Part shown: one piece after another, positions 34,767 through 43,403 of the stretch
Position numbering within the stretch: position 1 is the first letter of the stretch
Layout: each line of letters begins with the position of its first letter
Source: Rhodobacter sp.
GTDB taxonomy: Bacteria > Pseudomonadota > Alphaproteobacteria > Rhodobacterales > Rhodobacteraceae
Reading direction: 5' to 3'
DNA: 64,000 nucleotides
Assembly: GCA_030065095.1 (NCBI GenBank)
Contig: JASJDP010000017.1
Location: 1-64,000, forward strand
Translations under genes and position numbers: made by a program
Notes under the pieces: model-generated
What the model saw: the letters and a program-made list of their open reading frames with translations, nothing else
Told to the model about the DNA's origin: nothing
The model's database searches: none

Positions 34767-35843
34767 CTACGCCCCATACAGGTTCTTGTCGTGCTTCTCG
34801 ACGATCTCGGCGAACCGGCGCGCGAACCGCTCGTCCGCCTTGGCCTTCTGTTCCAGCACCTTGCGGGCATAGACCATGTGGTCCTCGTGCGCCTCCATCA
34901 TCTCGGCCATGCGCTGGTTCGTCGCCGTACCGATGGCCGCCATCGCCGCCTGCGCCTCTTTGTCGGTCTCGACGCCGATCTCGTTGATCCGGTGCGCCAC
35001 GTCCTGCTGCTGGGCGGTCTTCAGCGACTTGGTCAGCGCGTCGTACAGCACGACCCGCTGTTTGGTGTCGGTCTGCAGCTTGTTGATCAGCACCATCTGC
35101 GTCGCCGCCTGGTTCTGCAAGCTGTCGACCCAGGACTTGCCCTTTTCGATATAGCGCTCCAGCGTCTGGCTCTTGGCCAGCTTCACCTGCTCCTGCTGGA
35201 CCATCTCGTTGTATTGCGCGTTCACCTCGGCAAGGTCCGATTCCAGCTTGGTCCGCGCCGCGGCATCCTGCTCGACGCTGATCTTGTTTTCCAGCTCGAT
35301 GATCCTGGGATCCATCGCCGTGATCTCGGCGCGCAGACCCTCCAGCTCGCCCACCGTGACCTCGCGGTCCTCCAGCGTGCCGGACAGGTTGGCTTCGACC
35401 TTATCCTTCTGCTCGTTCAGCAGGCCCAGCTGGTTTTCCAGAAGCTTCACGATCACATCGGACTTGCCGATCAGGTCCTGTAGCTTGTCGTCGATATTGG
35501 CCGCGCGAATGCGTTCCTGACGCATCGATTCGGCCTTGCCGCGGCTGAAGATACCGACGAACCCCTCCCAGCCGGTCCTCGACCGCATCTCGTCGAAATC
35601 CTTGGAAAACGCCGCCGTGACGTCGTCGAGCCCCATGATGAGTTCGGCAATATTGGCGTTCATCAGATCGGTATGGGCGTGCACGTCTTCCAGCGTCGCG
35701 TTCTCGATATCGACAGAAATGTCATCGCCGGTTCTGATCTTCGTCCCGATCTCCTCGATCCGCCCGGTCAGCGCCTGCATACGCTGGCGCGCCTCGGCAA
35801 TCTGGTCCTGGGACTCTTTGATCTGCGCGTCGAAATCGCTCAT
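34767..35843 (-). CDS. Long coiled-coil protein, distantly TelA/PspA-like
   Basis: 358 residues, very rich in Glu, Gln, Lys and Ala, with heptad-like helices at about 1-40, 110-215 and 225-345. It has no membrane segment. The central pattern (VIVKLLENQLGLLNEQKDKV, later TLERYIEKGKSWVDSLQNQA) recalls the layout of TelA/KlaA toxic-anion-resistance proteins, and the overall helix-hairpin build recalls PspA/ESCRT-III-like scaffolds. Neither match is proven. It is the promoter-proximal gene of the nine-gene unit, so it should be the most abundant product, as expected for a polymer-forming or scaffold component. Confidence 0.8.
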   Translation of the reverse strand: MSDFDAQIKESQDQIAEARQRMQALTGRIEEIGTKIRTGDDISVDIENATLEDVHAHTDLMNANIAELIMGLDDVTAAFSKDFDEMRSRTGWEGFVGIFSRGKAESMRQERIRAANIDDKLQDLIGKSDVIVKLLENQLGLLNEQKDKVEANLSGTLEDREVTVGELEGLRAEITAMDPRIIELENKISVEQDAAARTKLESDLAEVNAQYNEMVQQEQVKLAKSQTLERYIEKGKSWVDSLQNQAATQMVLINKLQTDTKQRVVLYDALTKSLKTAQQQDVAHRINEIGVETDKEAQAAMAAIGTATNQRMAEMMEAHEDHMVYARKVLEQKAKADERFARRFAEIVEKHDKNLYGA

Positions 35844-35948
35844 GCGTCTCCCCGTCTGGCCAATTACGTGCACGTTATATGGGGAGCTTTAACCGCTTTG
35901 CAGCGTGGCGTCATCCGGATTTGGACCGCGCGTGGCCAAAAATATACT

Positions 35949-35979
35949 CCTCCCCCTCCCAAGAAGAGGGGGAGGTTTT
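35949..35979 (-). terminator. Rho-independent-type terminator after the MBL gene
   Basis: A perfect 10-bp stem CCTCCCCCTC/GAGGGGGAGG (35949-35958 and 35966-35975) with a 7-nt loop. On the minus strand it comes 22 bases after the MBL stop and is followed by AGTATATTTTT. On the plus strand it is followed directly by TTTT, so it may work in both directions. It separates the MBL gene from the nine-gene operon promoter. Confidence 0.8.
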
Positions 35980-35996
35980 CAACGATATCAGTGGGT

Positions 35997-36872
35997 TCAG
36001 CCGGGATACACCGCCCCGACCGCACGGTCGAGCGCGAATCCCAGTCCAAGGCCCTCGTTGCCGTCCATCATCGCCGCCTTCAACTCTTCGGCGGTCGAGG
36101 TCGACGCAAGCGCGGCTTGCCACTGGTCAAGATAGGCCCGGGTCGCGGCAAAGGCGCTGGCGTCGTTCATGGCATCGGTGCTGCGGTGCCCCGGAACCAC
36201 GGTGCCCGCGCCGATCGCCTCCAGCTTGGCGAGGCTCGCGCGCCACATGTCGATCTTCTCTGGCGTGGTATTTTCGGCCACCCAGGCATGCGTGCCGGTA
36301 TAGGCAAAGTCGCTGGCGACCAACGTATCCAGCGCGGGGATATGCACTGCGCTGATCAGGTCGGTATCGCCATGCATCGGGTCCAGCACCTCGATGCGCT
36401 CGCCCTCCAAAAGAATCGCATCGCCCTCCAGCGCCTCGGGGATCACCACGCGGTCGGGGAAGTTGTCCGGCTGCCCCGCCTTCATGTAGTCCAAGAGACC
36501 CTGCGCCGCCCCTTCGATCAATGGCTGGATCGAGGGATGCGCCACCGGCCTAGCCTCTGGGAACCGGTCCATAATGACCGCAAGCCCGAGGTGGTGATCG
36601 GGATGCACATGGGTGATTAGGATCGTCTCGAGCCGCTTGCCCGTCGCCGCGATCACATCCGCAAGCTGCGTGGCATTGGGCAGGGTGAACTGCGCGTCGA
36701 TCAGCACCGCGCTGTCTTCGCCCAGGATGACGGTGGAATCGACCACACCGCCAAAGGGATCGGCAGTGAAGATCTCTGCACCAGACAATCCGGCGCGGGC
36801 CGGGGCGGCAAGCCCGGCAGCGGCGGTGCCAGCGGTGAGGGCGAGGAAGGTTCTGCGGTCTAGAAGTTGCAT
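35997..36872 (-). CDS. Tat-exported MBL-fold metallo-hydrolase
   Basis: A 291-residue protein. The N-terminus has a twin-arginine signal (DRRTFLALTAG, then a hydrophobic core ending APARA), so it is exported folded. The metallo-beta-lactamase metal motif is THVHPDHHLG, with later ligands in VPGHRS. It is divergent from an HxlR-type regulator 110 bp away, which may control it. Substrate unknown; the family covers lactonases, quorum quenchers and other hydrolases. Confidence 0.88.
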   Translation of the reverse strand: MQLLDRRTFLALTAGTAAAGLAAPARAGLSGAEIFTADPFGGVVDSTVILGEDSAVLIDAQFTLPNATQLADVIAATGKRLETILITHVHPDHHLGLAVIMDRFPEARPVAHPSIQPLIEGAAQGLLDYMKAGQPDNFPDRVVIPEALEGDAILLEGERIEVLDPMHGDTDLISAVHIPALDTLVASDFAYTGTHAWVAENTTPEKIDMWRASLAKLEAIGAGTVVPGHRSTDAMNDASAFAATRAYLDQWQAALASTSTAEELKAAMMDGNEGLGLGFALDRAVGAVYPG

Positions 36873-36982
36873 TTGCTCTCTCCCGAGAAGTCAGTTACGA
36901 ATCAATACTTGAGAGATTAAGGCCCAGTTCCCGCAACGGAAGACGGCACTTTTTCGATACCCGGTTACGGAAAGGAACCGCC

Positions 36983-37357
36983 ATGCCCACCGGTCCCGGC
37001 GGCATCGAATATGATCCCAATATCTGCCCGGTGCGGCACGTCCTGGACGGGGTCGGCGACAAATGGACGATCCTGGTGATCACCGGACTGAAACCCGGGT
37101 CACAGCGATTTTCGGAACTGAAGCGCGCGATTCCCGATATCTCGCAGCGGATGCTGACCCAGACACTGCGCAAGCTGGAACGCGACGGCTACGTCACGCG
37201 GGACGTGACGCCGTCGATCCCGCCGCGGGTCGATTATGAACTGACCGATCTCGGCCGGTCGCTGCTGGGGGCGTTGGAACCGCTTGCCGCCTGGGCGCTT
37301 GACGCACGCGACGCGGTGGCGCGGTCACGGGCGCTCTACGACGCGCGCGACGGCTGA
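36983..37357 (+). CDS. HxlR family transcriptional regulator
   Basis: A 124-residue winged helix-turn-helix protein. Cys15 in PNICPVRHVLD matches the redox- or quinone-sensing cysteine of the family, DKWTILVI is the family core, and RFSELKRAIPDISQRMLTQT is the recognition region. It is divergent from the MBL hydrolase, and the shared 110-bp gap should hold its operator; two GTTACG blocks occur there at 36894 and 36964. AAAGGAA precedes the ATG. Confidence 0.9.
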   Translation: MPTGPGGIEYDPNICPVRHVLDGVGDKWTILVITGLKPGSQRFSELKRAIPDISQRMLTQTLRKLERDGYVTRDVTPSIPPRVDYELTDLGRSLLGALEPLAAWALDARDAVARSRALYDARDG

Positions 37358-37364
37358 CCGTGGC

Positions 37365-38741
37365 CTAGTTCGCCAGGACCGCCTGCATCGCCAGGTGCGC
37401 CGCACGGGTGTGCCAGATCGCAGCGCCGATCTGATCTTCGAGGGGGTACATCGCATCGACGATCGGGCTGTGGAACGGCGACGGGAACAGCGCGATGTCT
37501 TCCAGGATATCGCGTTCGTGGCGCGGCATATACTGCGAGACCTGTTCTAATAGGCCATAGGCGTCGCTCACCCCGCCGAAATGGGCCCCGACGATCTGGA
37601 AATATGCGGCAACAATATCATCGTCGTCCATCGACGGCGCCTGCGCGGCAAGCGCTTCCATCGCTGCGGCGCCGTCGTTGAAGAGCGTCCGGAATGCGGC
37701 GACATCGGGGGCGATCCCGGCAAAGGCCGAAAACGCCTCGGGCAGGATGCTGGCGTCATAGGACTGCTGCCCGACCTCTGTTCCGGGCACGCCCTCGACA
37801 TGCGCCAGCGACGCCTCCAACCCGGCCTGGATCAGCGGCACCAACCGCACCGTCTCGGCCGCGGCGTCGAAGGTGTCCGCAATGTCGCGCAACAAAGGTG
37901 CCTGGCCTGCCGGGTTCGGCACGATCAGGATGAAACCCAGAACTTGCGAGATCGGTCCAAGATCCTCGATCGCGGTGTGAAAGTTCCAGAACGCCTGGGC
38001 CCGGGTGAGACCCGCGTCCGACAGCACGTCATAGACCAACATCGCCTGCTGGCTGAGATAGGACAAGCATTCGTAGGTCGGCAGCACCTCGTAGATGCCG
38101 GTTTGCGCCGCGGCGGCCATGTCGCTGAGCGCCTGCAGGTAGGCCGCGCGCGACAGCAGCGTGGCGATGTCGAGCGGCACGCCGGGCCTATGCGGCCCGC
38201 GCATCCACGGATCGGTTGCGGTGGCCTCGATCAGGCCAAGCGGATTGGCGGTCAGCGCGGCGGCCGATGGCAGCATCGAATTCATGATCCGCGTGGCGTT
38301 GGCCAGTGCGTCATCGATGCTCATGACGCGGGGTTTGAAAGAGGTGATCAGCTTCTTGCCCTCGATCGCCTCAAACAGCGGGCGCAGCCGGTCGGACGCG
38401 CCGAGCTTGTCGTTCTCAAGATCCCAGGTCGTCAGGCCGCGGACACCGCCCTGCCTGCGATAATCGATCAGTTCCTTGATCTGCCCCTGGCGGGCTTGCC
38501 AGTAGGCGATGACCGCCGACCGGTAGGTGGCCCACCCATCTGCGGCCTCGGCGCGCGCGGCATTGGCCGCGGCCTGCATCTCGGCTGTCCAGCTGTCGTG
38601 GGCTGCAAGATCGTCGGTGAACTGCTCCAGCCGCATCGCGCCGCAATAGCCGGTGCCGTCATAGTATTCGTGATAGGCGGCTTGTGCAGCCACAGTCGTG
38701 AGCAGGCAGAAAGCCAAGGACGTCAGAATTCTTGAAAACAT
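37365..38741 (-). CDS. Secreted protein of unknown function
   Basis: A 458-residue protein with a signal peptide (MFSRILTSLAFCLLTTVAAQA, cleaved before AYHEYY). The mature part is acidic, alanine-rich and mainly helical, with only three cysteines. No catalytic motif was recognised. The ATG at 38741 follows an unusually strong purine run (GGGGGAGGGGGGGTG), so high translation is expected; an in-frame GTG directly precedes it. It converges with the HxlR gene, with stops 8 bp apart, and does not seem to belong to an operon. Confidence 0.8.
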   Translation of the reverse strand: MFSRILTSLAFCLLTTVAAQAAYHEYYDGTGYCGAMRLEQFTDDLAAHDSWTAEMQAAANAARAEAADGWATYRSAVIAYWQARQGQIKELIDYRRQGGVRGLTTWDLENDKLGASDRLRPLFEAIEGKKLITSFKPRVMSIDDALANATRIMNSMLPSAAALTANPLGLIEATATDPWMRGPHRPGVPLDIATLLSRAAYLQALSDMAAAAQTGIYEVLPTYECLSYLSQQAMLVYDVLSDAGLTRAQAFWNFHTAIEDLGPISQVLGFILIVPNPAGQAPLLRDIADTFDAAAETVRLVPLIQAGLEASLAHVEGVPGTEVGQQSYDASILPEAFSAFAGIAPDVAAFRTLFNDGAAAMEALAAQAPSMDDDDIVAAYFQIVGAHFGGVSDAYGLLEQVSQYMPRHERDILEDIALFPSPFHSPIVDAMYPLEDQIGAAIWHTRAAHLAMQAVLAN

Positions 38742-38811
38742 CACCCCCCCTCCCCCGAAGTGCTGTGCGCTTTAATCTATCGGGCGCAGGACAGGACGTC
38801 CTTGACACGGA

Positions 38812-39410
38812 TCATGCCTGCGGACGGCACAGAACACGGGCGGGGGAAGTCCGCCGCGCATCTCGTACGGTCGCAGCCTCTTCGACTTGGGTGGACCAGT
38901 CCACCTGACCGATCGGGAAGAACATCGTCTCGCCGACCTTGGTGACACCCTCGACCCCGAACCGGCGCCCGACCGCCATCAACTCCGGCGGCAGGCAGAT
39001 CTCGCCCGTGCGGTTCCGGATCACACCTTCTGCAGTCACATGACAGATCGCACGCGGTATGACCCGACCGGTGCAGCCGTCGCTGGCCAAGTAGAAACCG
39101 CCCTCGCCATCGAGCGCGATGCCTTCCATGTCGATCCGCTGGGCCGGGTTGCCGTCCTGACGGACGACGCGGATCACGTCGACGATCCTTGCGGGCCTCT
39201 GGGTGGTGCCGATCTCGAAGATCGACGGCTGGACCAGGTAGAAGCTGCCGTTCACGGCCCGGACGATGCCGTCCGCGGTCACGTCGATGATCTCGGGGCT
39301 CGACTCGCGGCTTTGGTCCTCGGCCTCGGCCAGGTTGGCGATCACCGGGAAGGATGCGATGCGGTTGAAATTCATCTCGGCCAGTGCCGGGCCGGCGGCG
39401 CAGAGCGGCG
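38812..39410 (-). pseudogene. Decayed phytase-like esterase gene
   Basis: The frame matches pieces of the 'esterase-like activity of phytase' domain: FNRIASFPVIANL near the N-terminus, then DMEGIALDGEGGFYLASDG and GRRFGVEGVTKVGETMF. The middle is shortened, because TADGIV runs straight into GSFYLVQPSIFEI. The normal signal peptide start is missing: only AAGPALAE remains, with no start codon in place. The C-terminus ends abruptly after QVDWSTQ, about 200-400 residues short of the family. These features suggest internal deletions and loss of function. The far upstream part of the frame overlaps the leader of the amidinotransferase gene. Confidence 0.65.
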
Positions 39411-39530
39411 AAACAGGCCTGTTAGGGATTTGTGGCGGACGCATTGGCGGGCATGTACCGGCATTTCCCGGCTTGCGCGGCGCCAAGACTTCGGCCATCT
39501 GGCGGAAACTGCAGGAAAAGCGAGGGCGCG

Positions 39531-40652
39531 ATGGTCTGGTCAGCCGACAAAACCCAGGTCAAGAGCTGGAACGAATGGGACGCATTGCGCCATGTGATCG
39601 TGGGCCGGGCCGACGATTGCCACATTCCGCCGGCCGAGCCCGCGCTGGATGCCAAGGTGCCCGAAGACAGCGACATGCGGGGCCAATGGGGCCGCCGCCC
39701 GCAGGAAACCATCGACCGGGCGAACGAGCTGCTGGACAACTTTGCCGACCAGCTGCGCAAGCGCGGCATCCGCGTCGACCGGCCCACGCCCGTCGACTTT
39801 GCCCAGTCCATCACAACACCCGATTTCCACACCGACAGCCAGTTCGGCTGTATGCCGCCGCGCGACGTGCTGTTGACCGTAGGCCATGAGATCCTCGAAG
39901 CGACCATGTCCTATCGCTGCCGGTGGTTCGAATACCTCTGCTACCGCCCATTGATGCAGCGATACTGGGAGGAAGATCCGAACTTCCGGCACGAGGCCGC
40001 CCCGAAACCGCGCCTGACGGACGCGGATTACCACCCCGACTACCTCTCCGACAAAATCGGCGAGGCCAAGCGGCTGGAATGGGCCGCCCGGAAATTCTTC
40101 GTCACCACCGAAGAGGAACCGCTCTTCGACGCGGCAGACGTCCTGCGCTTCGGCAAGGACCTCGTCGTGCAGCACGGGTTCACCACCAACCTCAAGGGCA
40201 TCGAGTGGCTGCGCCGCCATTTCCCCGATCACCGGGTGCATGCGGTCAACTTCCCCGGCGACCCCTACCCGATCCACATCGACGCAACCTTCACGCCGCT
40301 CCGGCCCGGTCTGATCCTCAACAATCCCCAGCGCCGCCTGCCGCAGGACCAGCGCGCAATGTTCGAACGGAACGGCTGGCAAATCGCCGATGCCGCCCAA
40401 CCCGCCCATAACCAGCCGCCGCCGCTGTGTTATTCCAGCGTGTGGCTCAGCATGAACGTCCTTGTGCTCGATCCCAAGACGGTCTGCGTCGAGAAATCCG
40501 AGGTCTATCAGGCGGACCAGATGGACAAGCTGGGGATGGAGGTGGTCGAGGTCGAGCTACGCGACGCCTACGCCTTCGGCGGCGGCCTGCATTGCTGCAC
40601 CGCGGATGTCTACCGCGAGGGCGCGTGCGAGGACTATTTTCCGAACGGCTAA
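39531..40652 (+). CDS. Glycine amidinotransferase-like enzyme
   Basis: A 373-residue member of the guanidino-group-modifying superfamily. The active-site cysteine lies in GGGLHCCTADVYREG near the C-terminus, the catalytic histidine in PIHIDATF and the acidic partner upstream in LFDAADVLRFG. Overall organisation agrees with glycine or inosamine-phosphate amidinotransferases, which move an amidino group from arginine to an amine. GAGGG precedes the ATG. No creatine or antibiotic pathway genes adjoin, so the acceptor is unknown. Confidence 0.85.
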   Translation: MVWSADKTQVKSWNEWDALRHVIVGRADDCHIPPAEPALDAKVPEDSDMRGQWGRRPQETIDRANELLDNFADQLRKRGIRVDRPTPVDFAQSITTPDFHTDSQFGCMPPRDVLLTVGHEILEATMSYRCRWFEYLCYRPLMQRYWEEDPNFRHEAAPKPRLTDADYHPDYLSDKIGEAKRLEWAARKFFVTTEEEPLFDAADVLRFGKDLVVQHGFTTNLKGIEWLRRHFPDHRVHAVNFPGDPYPIHIDATFTPLRPGLILNNPQRRLPQDQRAMFERNGWQIADAAQPAHNQPPPLCYSSVWLSMNVLVLDPKTVCVEKSEVYQADQMDKLGMEVVEVELRDAYAFGGGLHCCTADVYREGACEDYFPNG

Positions 40653-40837
40653 ATGGGGATGCGCTCCGAAACGGGCGCATTCGACCGGCGTTGGTGCGGA
40701 GCGGGGTTTCCCGCCGATCTGACGCGCGGCGCCAGCGATCGGGCCATGCTATTTGATCCGGCGGCAGGCCACTTCGCAGCCGACGATCGGCCGATGCCCG
40801 CCCCGCCTCTCACATCAACGCTGCCACTCGCCAACCC

Positions 40838-41770
40838 CTAGGCGTTCGCCTCGCCCACCAATACGTCCACATAAAGCGGGACGTGATCGGAAGCTTTGGG
40901 TGAACTGTGCCCGACATCGTCATACCGGTCTGTGTCGACTTCATCCGCACGCCACGGCAGCCCGCGCAGTTCGCGCTCTGGAACCGGATTGCCGGATGCG
41001 TCGTCCAGCTGCTTCGACAAAAGCAGATAGTCCAACTGGCGATACTCGTTTTCGCGGGCAAAGTAATGCGTCCAGCGGTCGTCGCGGGGCAGCCGGTCGT
41101 TCACGTTAACAAGATTGTCGTCATCCAGCAGCTTGCCCAGGGCGGTGGTGGTCCCGTCGCCCCGCTGCGGATAGTCGTTCAGATCGCCCAAAACAACGAA
41201 ATCGCCCTCGAAATCCGGCCCCCAATCCTCGGTCAGGATTTCATGCACACGCTCGGCCTGATCGACACGCCGGGCTCTTGTATCCCTGCGCCCGCCGATC
41301 ATCGACTTGAAGTGATTGCCGTATAACGTCAGCACATCCCCGTCCACGTCGATATCCACCCGCACGCAATCGCGCGAAAACGCCTGGGCTGTATTTGCCG
41401 GGTTGCGGTCGTGCCGGTGGGATCGGATCGACTTGATCGGATAGCGCGACAGGAACGCGACGTCTATGTGACGCGGATCGTTGCCGTCGATTAACACCCG
41501 GTGGCGATAGCGCTTGTTCCGGCTCCGGGCCAGGAACTCGCTGTTGAATCGGTCGAGAACCGGCTGGTTTTCAACCTCCTGCAGACAGACGATATCCGCG
41601 TCGATATCCTTGATCGCTTTCCCGGTGATGCGTTTGGATCGCGTCGAATGGATATCGAAGGAAAGATCATTTATCGAAAACTCCGGCATCGGCGCAGGCA
41701 CGTTCTGGCCGAACCGGTATCTGGCAAACAGGTTTTCGCAGTTGAACGTCGCGATTCGGACTTTGGTCAT
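40838..41770 (-). CDS. Endonuclease/exonuclease/phosphatase family protein
   Basis: A 310-residue EEP-fold hydrolase. Key motifs are RIATFNCENLF (metal-site Asn), IVCLQEVEN (Glu), GNHFKS (catalytic His), LGDLNDYP (Asp/Asn) and SDHVPL (terminal His). It may cleave nucleic acids or phosphoesters. There is no signal peptide. The ATG at 41770 follows AAGGAG. It is separated from the VOC gene upstream by 104 bp. Confidence 0.9.
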   Translation of the reverse strand: MTKVRIATFNCENLFARYRFGQNVPAPMPEFSINDLSFDIHSTRSKRITGKAIKDIDADIVCLQEVENQPVLDRFNSEFLARSRNKRYRHRVLIDGNDPRHIDVAFLSRYPIKSIRSHRHDRNPANTAQAFSRDCVRVDIDVDGDVLTLYGNHFKSMIGGRRDTRARRVDQAERVHEILTEDWGPDFEGDFVVLGDLNDYPQRGDGTTTALGKLLDDDNLVNVNDRLPRDDRWTHYFARENEYRQLDYLLLSKQLDDASGNPVPERELRGLPWRADEVDTDRYDDVGHSSPKASDHVPLYVDVLVGEANA

Positions 41771-41874
41771 GAACAATCTCCTTATCGAATCGGTACGGAT
41801 CGCGCCCCTACCTTGCAGCCGAATGACGCGTTTCGCAAAACAGTCCCGGCAGCGGAGCGCGACGCGGGCGGTCG

Positions 41875-42216
41875 TTATCCCGGCACCAGATGCCGCGGCT
41901 GGTAGGCTCCCAGCGCAGCCCCGCTTGGCAAAGTGACCGTCATCAGCACCCCCCAGCCTTCGTCCACCGGCTCTGTGCACCTGGCCCCCCTGCCTTCCAT
42001 CTCGGCCTTCAATGCCGCCACATCGTCGGTCATCAGGTAGATCTGCTGCCGGCCACCCGCCGCATCGGGATGCACCGCCATCTCGGACGGCGGCAGCGCG
42101 AATATCAGCCATCCGCCGCCGGCGTCGACGTGGGCGGTGCCTAGAATGTCGCGCAGGAACGCCCGGTCGGCCTCGGCATCCTTCGAAAACAGAACCATAT
42201 GCGCGCCAGTGATCAT
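41875..42216 (-). CDS. VOC family protein
   Basis: A 113-residue short glyoxalase-fold protein. MITGAHMVLFSKDAEADRAFLR is the first strand-helix, and EPVDEGWGVLMTVTLPSG is the second-module strand pair. The final strand has lost the usual glutamate ligand (ALGAYQPRH), so metal binding may be absent. AAGGAGG precedes the ATG. It is divergent from the SDR gene by 64 bp. Confidence 0.85.
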   Translation of the reverse strand: MITGAHMVLFSKDAEADRAFLRDILGTAHVDAGGGWLIFALPPSEMAVHPDAAGGRQQIYLMTDDVAALKAEMEGRGARCTEPVDEGWGVLMTVTLPSGAALGAYQPRHLVPG

Positions 42217-42280
42217 CTGCGCCTCCTTGTTCCTTGCCGCATCGCCGGTAAGATACAACGAAACCACGCCGGGAGGGACT

Positions 42281-43021
42281 ATGCGACTGAAGGACAAGAC
42301 GGCCATCGTCACCGGCGGCGGGTCGGGCTTCGGCGCCGGGATCGCGCGCAAATTCGCCGCCGAGGGTGCGCGGATCATGATCGCCGATATCGACGGGGAT
42401 GCCGCCAGCCATGTCGCCGCCGAACTGAACGGCTTTCACCTGCAGACCGACGTCTCGGACGACACCGGCGTGCATGCACTGGCCGAGGCCGCAATCGCCG
42501 CGCTCGGCCATGTGGACATCCTTGTCAACAATGCCGGCATCACACATCTGCCGATGCCGATGGAGGAGGTGCCCGAGGACGAGTTCGACCGCGTTCTGGC
42601 CGTCAACGCCAAATCCGTCTATCTGACCGCCAGGCACCTGGTCCCGCACCTGAAATCCCGTGGCAGCGGCGCAATTCTCAACATCGCCTCCACCGCCGGT
42701 CTCAGCCCCCGCCCCAATCTCAACTGGTACAACGCGTCGAAGGGATGGATGATCACCGCGACCAAGACCATGGCCGTCGAGCTCGCCCCGTTCGGCATCC
42801 GCGTCAACGCGCTTTGCCCCGTCGCGGGCGAAACCCCGCTACTGAAAAGCTTTCTCGGCGAGGACACGCCCGAGCGCCGGGCCCAGTTTCTCGCCACCAT
42901 TCCCATGGGCCGCTTTTCGACGCCCGAGGACCTCGGCAATGCCGCCTGCTATCTTTGCTCGGACGAGGCCGGCCTGATCACCGGCGTGGCGATGGAAGTC
43001 GACGGCGGGCGCTGCATATGA
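42281..43021 (+). CDS. SDR family oxidoreductase
   Basis: A 246-residue short-chain dehydrogenase. NAD(P) loop TGGGSGFGAG at residues 12-21, NNAG motif, catalytic Ser in IASTAG and Tyr/Lys in YNASKG. Asp after the second strand (IADIDG) points to NAD preference. The C-terminus (AMEVDGGRCI) is typical of 3-oxoacyl/glucose-dehydrogenase-like SDRs. GGGAGG precedes the ATG. It is coupled by an ATGA overlap to the hypothetical gene downstream. Confidence 0.92.
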   Translation: MRLKDKTAIVTGGGSGFGAGIARKFAAEGARIMIADIDGDAASHVAAELNGFHLQTDVSDDTGVHALAEAAIAALGHVDILVNNAGITHLPMPMEEVPEDEFDRVLAVNAKSVYLTARHLVPHLKSRGSGAILNIASTAGLSPRPNLNWYNASKGWMITATKTMAVELAPFGIRVNALCPVAGETPLLKSFLGEDTPERRAQFLATIPMGRFSTPEDLGNAACYLCSDEAGLITGVAMEVDGGRCI

Positions 43022-43338
43022 CCGAGGCCACCGTCTTTGCCGGGATATTCACCAGCCAGCCGCTGGTTTTCGCGCATCTTCTCGACGCCGCCGACCAGCA
43101 TCGGCTGGTCCTCGATCTCGACCATGTCGAGGTGATCCAGGGCGATCCGGAAAAGCGGCTGGCGCATGTGTTCGAGATCAACGATGCCGCCTGGATCATC
43201 GAGCAACAGGGGCTGGACAGCACGCTGGTGGTGGTCTTCCCCGAAGCGCTGATCCCGGGCGCGCAGCTCTTTCAGGCCACCCCGCTGCTGCGCCGCATCG
43301 GTGCCTTTCGCCCGATCCGGACGCGGGGCCTGTCTTGA
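43018..43338 (+). CDS. Conserved hypothetical protein, coupled to SDR
   Basis: A 106-residue soluble protein, mixed alpha/beta, with no membrane segment: TVFAGIFTSQPLVFAHLLD, then LDLDHVEVIQGDPEKR and TLVVVFPEALIPGAQLF. No domain recognised. The overlap of its ATG with the SDR stop makes it a real gene rather than a chance frame. The P1 peptidase follows. Confidence 0.72.
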   Translation: MTEATVFAGIFTSQPLVFAHLLDAADQHRLVLDLDHVEVIQGDPEKRLAHVFEINDAAWIIEQQGLDSTLVVVFPEALIPGAQLFQATPLLRRIGAFRPIRTRGLS

Positions 43339-43403
43339 CGGCCCGCCACCGGCACACCGCGCCTGTCCCCTCTGCCCCGCGGCCTGGCGGCGAACGGGGC
43401 CGG

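Noticed and set aside
40653-40841. A 62-codon frame between the amidinotransferase and the EEP gene
   Set aside because: It begins directly after a stop codon without a ribosome site and has no recognisable domain.
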